Source: Incurvaria masculella (Eukaryota > Arthropoda > Insecta > Lepidoptera > Incurvariidae). Taken from it: DNA of 64,000 nucleotides. Shown one piece after another: positions 32,101-44,100 of the stretch. Each line of letters opens with the position of its first letter. The stretch's first letter is position 1. The position numbers were made by a program, and so were the translations under genes. The stretch is taken from contig OX335657.1 of assembly GCA_946894095.1 (NCBI GenBank), positions 15,252,001-15,316,000 of the forward strand, read 5' to 3'. The notes beneath the pieces were generated by a model. The model saw only the letters and a program-made list of their open reading frames with translations, was not told where the DNA came from and did not search any database.

Positions 32101-35100
32101 GCGACATGCCGGCCGTGCGGGCGTTCGCTCTCTACGCCGGCCTTGCGCTGCTCATCGACTTCTTGCTGCAGATCTCTTGCTTCGTCTCCCTGCTTGCCAT
32201 CGACACGCGCAGGCAGAATTCCAACAGGTAATAGCACTGATGTACTCTTGGATGTTTTACGTCACCATGGTCTACCAACATAGATAAAAAGGAATGAAAT
32301 ATACCGTCTGGTGTACTATGAGACCCGCTGTCTCCATTTTTCAAAAACTGTACATGCCACATGCAAACATAGTCACAGACGTATTTGGCGCTTTGTGTGG
32401 GTGGGAGCTGACATGATGAACTCATTTTAAAATACTGGCATCAAAGACATCCAGTTGGAACGAGTACAACGAAGATTCACCAAGATCCCCCTTGAGCTAC
32501 ATAACCTGAGCTACGAAGAGAGACTTGAAGCTCTAAACCTGCCTACTCTGGAGTCACGCCGTCAAAGAGGGGACCTAATCGAAATTTACAAAATTCTCAC
32601 CTTTAAGTACGACTGCCCAGAACTCATTGAAATATTTGCACGCAACCAGAATGTTCATCTTCCAGGGCACAACATGAAACTGCAAGTCACGGCCTCTAGA
32701 ACGAATACTCGCAAAAACTACATAACCAACCGAGTAGTAGAGGCATAGAATAAACTCCCAGAAGATGTGATTAACGCTACGACCACCAACCAATTCAAAA
32801 ATAGACTGGATAACCATGTCAAACAAAATCGAATGTAAAGAAAAATAACAAAAAAATAAACAACTTTTTTTAAATTAAAAACCACTTAGCAACTAAATTT
32901 ATCAAGTTAAACACTGGATTTAGACGCATCAGCATATGCTGAAACTTATAAATAAATAAATAATAAAAGCAGCCGGATACCAATACAATTATATGGCCAC
33001 TTTGACCATACTGCGGAGACCGCATGCCACTTCTCCTTCTCTTTTATTCAGTGTCTGCTACCGTCGTAGATCGTGAGTGGCAGGGTTAGCCAGGTGAAGG
33101 AGATTAGTGAAGATTGGAATTTGATTGCTATGACCAATTGTAGGAACCCTCTGTCCCCGAAAGTCACCGCTGCCACCGATTATATTTCTTGTTCATCATG
33201 TGGTTACGAATATACCTTACGTTTCAGGGAACAAGTTATAACTTTTTCTTCATTGTGTTCATCACTGGCAAAATTGCTTGTAAATCTTTGGTGATGTTGT
33301 TGACTTTTGTTGTTAATTATTTGTAATAGGTAATTTTTTTTTAAACATATTATCAGGTGAATTAAACCGATATTATTACAGATTCGACATTTTTTTCTGC
33401 GTGACGGGCTCCAAGACGGAGATCCCGGAGGACATCCCCGACGGACTTCTCTACACATTCTTCAAGAGCATCTACGTGCCGTTCCTCATGCAGAAGAAGG
33501 TCCGCGCCATCGTGATGGTCGTCTTCATGGGCTGGCTATGCACCAGCATCGCCGTGAGTATCTTTTCCCATGCTTCTAACCTTAAGGTGGCCCAACCCGG
33601 CGGGACGAACTCATTCGCGGGCACGGTACAAAACCGTTCTGTTACGCTCTGGGACCTTCTCTGTTTCAAAGAAAAAGACAGGCTCCGTGATGAGGAAGAT
33701 GCAACATGTCCACAAAAAAGACAATGTGCATAGTGTATGATTTGGTAAGATTTACGAAAATTTTAATTACAAAACGACTTATAGCTAAAAGTAAACCATG
33801 ACCGCTGTAGTAAAAAATCTAACAAAAACCAAATAGATTATAAATCTTGATTAAATAAGCTATGTCTGATGACTAATCTTTTTAAGATGTTCTTACTTTA
33901 TCATTGCGTAATCCACCTCCAAAGTTATTGTATAAAACGCGCGAAAAATTTGAACTTTCGGACCTTATAACTTAGAAACCAAACACAATTTTACAATGCC
34001 ATCGGTCATCAGACATCTAGTTCGATCAAATAAAGTTATTTTGAGCAAAATTTGGAATCTCTTGACAAGAAATATGGGCGTGATCTTCTTTCCCCGTTTG
34101 CATGAGGAGATGAGCGGGTTGGGCCACCTTAAGAGGATAATGAGGTGATCGAGTTCCATACAATGGCTCGTGCCTGTTTCCTTAGTCGAATTAAGTAATA
34201 TTATTGTGAAGTTTTGGACATTATTATAAACCAACTGAGAGCTACGTCTGTACGTCTTATTTTATTTTGATAACTTAACTTGTATCCACCATGTACGCTT
34301 TTTTGTATTTGTATACGAATTTTTAGAGTCGTATATCACGGATATAAGTTAATTTATCAAAAATAAACCGGCCAAGTGCGAGTCGGACTCGCACACGAAG
34401 GGTTCCGTACCATTGTAAAAGATTTAACAAAAAAAATCACGTTTTTTGTATGGGCCCCCACCTTTAATCTTTATAATTTTTTAACTTTACCTATTTGTTG
34501 TTACAGCGGCAAAATAAATACACACTCTGTGAAAATGTCAGCTGCCTACCTATTACGGTTCATGAGATACAGCCCTATGACAGACGGACGGACGGACAGC
34601 GGAGGCTTAGTAATAGGGTTCCGTTTTCCCCCTTTGGGTACGGAACCCTAAAAAGCTCAACTTCCTTTAACTTGGCCTCACTGAGGCTTTCTTATGAAAA
34701 CTTTGGCGCTAGTGCCGCCTTCTGTCAAAGTCGCTTATGTCTCTTACCGCTGCTTATATTAGCGAATTGTAATCGACACCGTTGCCAACTCTCGCTGGTC
34801 AGGTGGCGCCGCACATCGAGATAGGCCTGGAGCAGGAGTTGTCGATGTCCCCCGAGAGCTTCCAGCACAAGTACTTCCTGCACCTGAAGAAGTATCTCAA
34901 TATCGGCGCGCCCGTTTACTTCGTGGTGACCGACGGGATGGACTACTCGGACCGACGCGTGCAGAACATGATCTGCGGCACGCAGTACTGCCGCCCGGAC
35001 AGCGTCGCCAACCAGCTCTATGCAGGTAAACCGACGGAGATGTTCAATATTGTTTGGTTAATTCTGAGGGATAGACGCGTCCTCTTGCTAGAGTTTCATA

Positions 35101-38100
35101 TTTTCGAGTCTTCGTCTTGGTTTTAATAATGATTTCGTAGGATTCTAATCTCCCTGTGTGTAACTTAGGTACATCTCTTCTACTTTGTAAAGTTTTAGGT
35201 GTGGAACTAGAGAAATTCATCAAGAAAAAAATGTCAATATTTTTTTTTGTCAACACCATTTGATAAAGTGGACAATAATAACCAAACTGTTTATTTTTCA
35301 CGTTTTCAGCTCATAAACAATCAGATGGCTCATTTCATTTGTTTTCATATTTCTCCATCACTTTAATGTTCTGATTGGCTTGTAACTGAAACTGTACCAC
35401 ACTGCCTGACTCGAAAACGGATAATCGTTCATAATGTTTAGTTGCACCTTAAAATGTTTGACTTTTCATGAACTGTACTTACTCAAAATCTATGATTTTA
35501 ATATAAAAAAAGTGACGAGACTATTAAATGTTGGATTGATATTTTTAAGGGTTGATTGACTTTTGAATACATGACACAGTTTTATGAAATTAATATAGTC
35601 GATAGAATGTTAAGCACAATTGTTTGGGACGGTTGTGTTACAACCATGTCTGATCGTCTTCTCTAAACTGAAGAAATTCACACCGCTGACTAACAATATA
35701 CATAGTGTTTTTGCATTTCCCTGAGCCATAGTTTGTTTGGCAGCATACAAGAATCCCGAGGAGACCTACATCGGAACAGCGCCCAGCTCGTGGCTCGATG
35801 ACTTCTTCGACTGGTCTGTGATCCCCAACTGCTGCAAATATTACAAGAACACCACCTACAAGTTTTGCGACAACCAGAAACGTATGTTGCATTGCCATTA
35901 CTTCTATTAATGTTTTATTTATTGAGTTTTATTTTAGGAGTGAAGCTGAATTTGTAGGTACTAAGGTACTAAGGTCTGCTTTTGTGCGATATATTGATAT
36001 AAATGTGAAATATAGAGGACTAAATTTGGAGTCCATAAAATTGTCACTTTGAAGAGAGGTTAAAGCACTACAATAATTTGAGGTGAAAACTATTCTCTAA
36101 TGTCCGATATTGTATCACTAGGCAATCTGAAAAGGTGAAATGTAACCTTCTTTCAAGATGTTCTGCTTATACCAGATTGTTAAGGGAAGGTCCTGGTGTG
36201 GCACCTAATTTATTCAACAATGTGTTTTGTTGGACTTATCTCATGACGGTGGGTATGGTAATCCAATGCTAATGATAAAATATGACAAATCCGAGTGCAG
36301 TGTATTAGTACGAGAGCGGACCGTTGTCAACCCTACGTCATCGAGTAACACCATGGGACCCATTTGTGGTTGTGCGGATTAGAATAGGCTTCCTAAAAAT
36401 ACTAGGTTGCCTGACCCAAACCTGGAACGTTTTGTGCAGTAGGTAATATTAAATCACTTTTTTGGTAGAATTTAACGTCATCGAGTAACAACATGAGACC
36501 TAGCACAATCGGTAAAGGTCATCAAGAAAAGCTAAAAAAAAGTAGGTTGGCTCGTCCTACCCTGGCACGTTCTGAGGTTGGCCGGTTTTAAAATGTCGAA
36601 AAATAAAAAAAAATACGTCATCGAGTAACAAGATGACAATACCACCATTCGATAGTCCTATGAACATGCTTCATAAAAAAATTAGGTTGGCTGCCCTCAG
36701 CCTGGCACGTTTCCTACGCGGCCATGTTGAACGTCGGATGCGCCCAGTTCTTATATTCATCAATTGTTAAATTAATATAATATAACAGTTTTGTGATATG
36801 TCTATCTATAAACAGTGATGTTTTTATTGATCAGAACTCATCTTGAAAAGGTTAAAAAAAAACAAAATGAAATATTTGTGATATAGGTATTGATTGATTG
36901 CGTGATATTAGGGCATTGTCGTATCTAATTATTAACTAAGTTTAACACAAGTTAACTTTAGGTTATGATGCACATCGTTCCGCATACTTGAAGAGTAAAA
37001 ACCGGAAGTTTCATATACATATGCTTTCGGAATCTACCGTATGGATCATTCAACGCAGGGAATCGCAACTCCAGTCAGCCTATGCCTACGGCATTAGAGG
37101 CGCACGCTTTAAATTCTGCCACGGCCCTCGTTATTACAACATTTTAATTAGATTGAATGTAAACATAACGTAATGAAGATTTTTTAATAGTCATAATAAA
37201 ATAAATCGCCACAAAACCCATGAGTGAAGTATCTCAAAGTTACTATTCTTTAATTCACATGAATTTAGGGTAAATATTCTAGTGTATATTTCCATTCTTT
37301 AAACATTTTAATGTATATGTTTTCTATAAATATATACGCAACGTTTCCGGGTCTATACAAAAGTACATGTCCACATCGTCACTCACATGTTAAGGAAGTT
37401 TAGTAAGCTTTGGCGTCACTCTCTTTTCTTTATTTACGTATCTCTTTTATTTTATCATAAAAAAGTTGCAATGTATCCAAACCGAAGCGGAAATTTAAAT
37501 TAACAGCTCTTAAGTCGTAGGTTTAGTTTAAATAATACCTGAAAAGCTCTGTAAAAATATAGTTATGTATTAGTTATAGAAAATATATACATTTAAATAT
37601 TTAAAGGATGGAAATAACCATGAATATTTAACCTAAAGTCATGTGAATAAAAGAATAGTAACTTTTTGGCGATTTATTTTATTATGACTATTAAAATTCT
37701 TCATTACATCAGGTTTACATTCAATCTAATTTGAATTATGTAATGAGGAGCTCCATCGCAGAATGTAAAGCGTGCTGTAAAGTGTCTAATGTCGTAGGCA
37801 TGGGCTGACAAAGGTTGAAGAAAGGACCTTAAAGCGATGCACACTCCAGTAGCAACAAGAAAACATTTTAAAACCTGTGTACGATTTAGTCCTTCTGATG
37901 AGTCTAGTGTTAGATCCAGAATTAATACTATTATTTCTGTCATGAACTACTATAGTGACCTGTAAACAAAGAGACAAATTACAAAACCTTATTATTCTTA
38001 CAGCTAAAAAAAATTATATAATATTAAACCTTTAAATGCTACCACCTACAAAAAATAAGAGTATAATGGTTTGAGAACAGTCAGTCAATCCGTCAGCGTG

Positions 38101-41100
38101 TTTGCGACCGCTGCGGGACATACGCCTCTCCAATCCTTCTCCAGTCCTCCCGGCCCTCAGCGGTACGGACCCACTGCTTTCCCCGACGCACTTGATGCCG
38201 TCTTTGCACCTGGCGGGTGGTCTTCCCACACTCCGTTTGCCTGTCCACGGCTGCCAGTGTAGGACACGGTTACTCTAACGGTCGTCGTCTCGTCGGCTGA
38301 CGTGACTCATAACTGGGAGGACGCACTGGTCATATGTTCGGGTCTTTAAATTTTGCGAAAGGTCAGACCTCAGAGCGAATTTAAGCTTTCCGAAGGCAGC
38401 CTAACCCAGTTGAATCCGTCGCTCAACCTCCAAAGACAGTCCTTGTATACCAAGCCGCAGGATTTGACCGAGATAACGATTTGTCCTCCCGTCATATTCA
38501 TCTGTTCATCTTCAGACCTACCTATCGATGCTTTATAAAGGTCTTCCAGCATTGTTTGAAGCTGAACTCGGGATTTTGACAGAAGAACAATGTGATCGGC
38601 GAAGCGAAGATGACTGAGGAAAATATTCATTAACGTTGATACCCATGTTGTCCCATTCAAGCGTCTTGAACACATTCCGATGCGCTTGTGAAGAGCTTGG
38701 GTGAGATCACATCCCCCTGCCTAACGCCTTTAGCAAGTGGGATGGGTTGGGTATTTTAATGAAGCCTCACAGTCATCGTCGCGGACCGATACAGATTTCG
38801 GAGTACCTCGAACGCCTGGTGGTCGACTCTATACCTCAGGAGGGAGTTTTCGACAGCCCATTTTTAACTGAGTCGAACGCCTTCTCGTAAAGGACTAGAA
38901 AAGAAGTGGAAGGCTACAAAGAGCGGCTTGTTGTACTCCTCGCACTTCTGCACCACTTGTCTCACAGTAAATATGTGATCCATTATGCCGTATCCTTTCC
39001 TGAACCCAGCTTGCTCACGAGCCTGGTACTGATCCAGCCTCTGTGTCAGCCAACTCGTGATGACTCATGAAAAGACCTTGTATACGTGGCTTAGAACTGA
39101 GATAGGTCGATAGTTCTTCAACTTCGCCCTATTTTTTGAGAACTACATTGAACAGTATTTGCAGTTCCTTCAAGATGGGTCTCCCGCCAGACTTTAGCAG
39201 TTCCATCGTTATCCCGTCCTCATCTGGAGTCTTGTGTTTTTTTAGTCCTTTCGAAACAGCCTTTATCTCATAGACACTAATCTCCGGCAGATCCTCGGTG
39301 TAGTATCTAGTGAGCGGCGCACGCCTATCAGAGTCGAGTGGTTTGCTTGGGCTCGGGGCATGAATTGCTGCGGAGTGCAATTCGTCATATTTTTTTACCA
39401 CCGCCTCAAGTATATCGTCTTTTTTGCAGTGACAACCCCATCCGCTCGCTCGAGTTTTGAAATTTAGTTAGCGCCTGTAGAGAAGGCACGGGAAAACACT
39501 TTCCTGTGTCGATTTTCCTCTATAACGCGCTCAACCAACTTCATGTTCCCTTGGCGAATATCGCTACGGGATATGGCAATCCGCCGACGTACCAAAGTAG
39601 TCGATATTGGACACCGGGTGGCTAAGCTAGCTAGAAGGAGGAGTACAACAAGCCGCTCTTAGTAGCCTTCGTGGATTACGAGAAGGCGTTCGACTCAGTT
39701 GAAAAATGGGCCGTCGAAAACTCCCTCCTGAGGTGCAGAATCGACCACCGCTACATCGAGGTACTCCGAATTCTGTATCGGTCCGCGACGATGACTGTGA
39801 GGCTCCATGAAAATACCCAACCCATTCCTCTTGGTAAAGGCGTTAGGCAGGGGGATGTGATTTCAAATCAAATAAAATCAAAAATATCAAATCAAAATAT
39901 TTTTGTTCGCAGTGATTACAATATTAAGAATTTGCATAACAGATTATAATATTGATACCAATCATGTGAATTCGTCGTTTTACATAATAATATTAAAATA
40001 ACTTAAATCGTAGAAAGTTTTGTCAAGCAACCATGTACTTAAATTCTTTTTAAATCTTATGTTAGTTTCTTCTCGCAAGTCTCTTGGTAGCTTATTATAC
40101 ATATTAATACTATTGAAGTGGACACCCTTCTCAAATTTTGATGTTGAGTGTGCAGTTTGCTGGATCACATTTTTATTTCTCGTCGAATATCCGTGTTCAA
40201 AATTAACCGAAGTAGGCACTCTTCAGGGTATCTAAGTCACAGCAGTTCTGAGGCAATAACAAGCTTTTGTTAATTTATCACAAACATTTTGAATGTGTTT
40301 GTCCCATCGTAACTTTTGATCCAACGTGAAGCCTAAGAATATAGTAGATGTTGCAAACGTTATGACTTCATCGTTATATTCGATAAACATCTCATCATTC
40401 ATTTCATGTTTAATATTTTTCATCTTAAAATGTACACGGTGTGTTTTAGCACTATTTAACATTAACCCATTTGCTGCGAACCATTTACCCAACTCCTCAA
40501 TTATTTTTGTTGTTTTTGTAAGGAGTCTTTCAATACTTTTATCAGTAACAATTACATTTGCGTCGTCAGCGTAAATTACTATGGTTTTCGCGAGAAGTAC
40601 TAGCATAGTGTCTTTTGCAATGTCATTATTAAAAATAATAAACAGCAATGGTGCCATGACTGAGCCTTGAGGTACTCCGTAATCGGTTTCAAATAATCGT
40701 AATACAGAGTTATCGAAAATACCATTTGTTCTGTTTTTATATCTTATATTTACGTTACTTTCTCACCCACATTTTCTCACCCAAGCTCTTCACAAACGCA
40801 TCGGAATATGTGTTCAAGACGCTTGAATGGGACAACATGGGTATCAACGTTAGAGAATATTTTCCTCAGTTATCTTCGCTACGCCGATCACATTGTTCTT
40901 CTGTAAAATTCCCGAGTTCAGCTTTAAACCATGCTGGAAGACCTTTATAAAGCATCGATAAAGGTAGGTCTCAAGATGAACCGGGATAAAACCATGGTCA
41001 TGGCGACTGAGGGTATGACGGGAGGACAAATCGTTATCGACGTAGAAGTGATCGAACAGAAGCCCGATTCTGCTATTTGTCCAATTTCAAACCATTCCGT

Positions 41101-44100
41101 ATAAGTTATGTTTCCGTCAAACATAACACGCTAAGTTTCGAGTGCGGTTTCCAAAAATCGGTATTCAGCTAATTCACACACGCGTTTTGTTATTGTCTAT
41201 GGAGTGGTTTGTCTTGCGCGCCGCCTACAGGGTAAAATAACCTGTCACGATTTTGACAGTTATTTTCTCACTCAAATATGACATACGAAAAGAAAGAGAC
41301 AGCGATATGCCAACGTAATGTAGAAAAGTGATATTCGAAGTTCGGCAATGCGATGCTCCGAATTTGACAAACAGAATTCTCAAAACCGCAAGTATTCGGC
41401 AAAAAACACGGCTCACGAGAAGATGAGCGCGCGTTACGAGTTTGCGCATGCGTTTTGCAAACTGCGCTAGTAGAATACCATTTCGTTTTGAGAAAACACA
41501 AACATAACGCGAGCAGTTATCAATTAGCAGAATAAGGCTTCAGGTTGAAGAGTACGTATATCTCGGTCAAATCCTGCGGCTTGGTATACAAGGACTGTCT
41601 TTGGAGGTTGAGCGACTGGTTCAACTGGGTTGGGTTGCCTTCGGAAAGCTTAAATTCGCTCTGAGGTCTGACCTTCCGTAAAATTTAAAGACCCGAACAT
41701 ATGACCAGTGCGTCCTCCCGGTTATGACATGACGTACGGGTGTGAAACGTGGACTCTGACGGTCGCCGTTGTCCAAAGGTTAAAAGTTGCCCAGCGAGCA
41801 ATGGAGCGAGCCATGCAGGGAATATCGCTACGGGATATGGTACGTAAAGAGGCAATCCGCCGACGTACCAAAGTAGTCGATATTGGACACCGGGTGGCTA
41901 AGCTCAAATGGCAGTGGGCTGGTCACGTCAGCCGAAGAGACGACGACCGTTGGAGTAACCGTGTCCTACACTGGCGGCCGTGAACAGGCAAACGGAGTGT
42001 GGGAAGACCACTCGCCAGGTGGGAAGATGAGATCAAGTGCGTCGGCGGAAAGCAGTGGTTCCGTACCGCTGAGGGCCGGGAGGACTGGAGAAGGATTGGA
42101 GAGGCGTATGTCCAGCAGTGGACGCAAACACGCTGACTAACTGACTGACATTGCGAAAATTGTACCCATTTTCTCGAAGCACAGGGTCCATTTCGGTGAA
42201 GATATGGTCCTTGTCACAACCGCTGTGCTCTGAGTCTCAATGCTCGTGCGACCGATTCCAAATGCACCGGAGCATGATGCGAAGTAGCTTGTAGACAACG
42301 ATTTGTGTATGTCTGCTTGCGGTACACTGTGTGGCTTAGGATTCCATCCAATCGTCGAGCAACAAGTACTTCCAAGAACGCCAAAATGCCTTCCTTCTCA
42401 CAATCTACTGTATATTTTATATTTGTGTGAACCTAATTAAGATGAGAGATGAAAGCGTGGAGTGATTGGCGACCATGTGACCAGATTGAAATCACGTCAT
42501 CTACGTACCGTACCTAAAACATTGGCTTAAGAGGTGAAGTTTGCAATGTGCGGTGTTCCAGCGGTTCCATGAAAAGGTTTGCCACCACTGGTGACACTGG
42601 TGATCCCATTGCTACACCTTCTCGCTGGATGTAGTATTGTCCGTTCCACAGAAAGTATGTCTTAGTGAAACAATATGGCAGGAGCTTGACGCACTCAGTG
42701 TCGATTTCGTTGCTGATAACTAAGTTTCTGATGATGTCGAGGGACTCTTGGACTGGTACGTCTGCATACAGCGACTCGACGTCAAAGCTCACTAATAGAT
42801 CCATGCATGCAAACTTCACTGTAGACAACAATTCCACAAAATGGGTCGAATCTTTAACGTAGGACGACGCCTTGCCAGACAGGGGTTGAAATATTGAGGC
42901 GACATGTTTAGCGAGGAGGTAGGTAGGAGCATTTATCTGGCTGACTATTGGTCTAAGGGGGTTCCCGTCTTTGTGAATTTTAGGAAGACCGTAGAAGCGC
43001 TACCACCGCATTTCCGCTACCACCTCGACCCACTTCTATGACTTACGACCACGGCGAGTCTAGTTGTCAGTCATCTGCTGCGTACGAACGTGGCGGACAA
43101 CCTCCTTGACAACGGGCTGAACGATCAGCTCGATACGTCGAATGTCTCCTCCCGCCGCGTGAAAAGCCGTAACATTTTTCAAATATATTTAACGACCACG
43201 GTAATCCCAAAAGTATCACAAGTAAGGTTATTTCTTTAGTTATAGCTGAAGATAGATCATTTGCTGTATTTAATACATCACAATTCACATTACGTATTTG
43301 AGTCCCCAGTGAATTAAACTCGTTTTACTGTCATTTTTAAAGTAGGTTATTGGCTTCACAGCATAATTTAAGTGAGTTCATAGCTTGTATAAAGGACTCC
43401 CGTAGTTCTGATATACGATTTTTTCAAATTGATGATTTGTCATCAGCAAATAAAATCATATCATTATCTGTTGCGATGCAGCTTGAAATATCATTTATAA
43501 CAACATATAAAACCACGGTCTTAGAACTGAGCCCTGCGGTATACCCATAGTGATTGATTCTACATCAGACTTAGTACCGTTTACTTCACAATTTTGTTGT
43601 CTATTTAATATACATATATAATTTACAAATACCTCATTTATTTTCCCTAACACCATAAGTGTTCTAGTTTTCCTGGAAGTATTTTGTGATCTACACAGCC
43701 AAAGCTTTTGATACATCACAGAAAATGCCGTAGGTGCTCATAGATTTAACTAGAGAAGTTAAAATAGATATTAACATCAAGGCAGTGGCATCTCCTGTTG
43801 ACCTACACTTACGAAATTGATTATAATTAATAACACTGTGAATGTAAGGACACAGGCCGATAATTTTCAACATCATTATGAGATCCCTTTTTAAGGTGGC
43901 CCAACCCGCTCAACTCCCCATACAAAAGGGGAAAGAAGATCACGCCCATATTTCTTGTCAGAGATCCGAAATTTTACTCAAAATAGCTTTATTTGATCGA
44001 ACTATATGTCTAATGACCGTTGGCATTGTAAAATTGTGTTTGGTTTCTAAGTTATAAGGTCCGAAAGTTCGAATTTTTCGCGCGTTTTATACAATAACTT

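Larger units (their letters stand above)
39560..42150 (+). pseudogene. Decayed RTE-type retrotransposon, plus strand, interrupted twice
   Basis: 39671-39860 encodes [20 protein letters not shown] and [15 protein letters not shown], the central reverse-transcriptase motifs. The sequence resumes at about 40775 ([29 protein letters not shown]) after a jockey-like insertion, and again at about 41537 after a MITE. The C-terminal block [20 protein letters not shown] and [20 protein letters not shown] is at 41735-41980. Several stops and shifts. It lies head-on to the minus copy. Confidence 0.85.
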
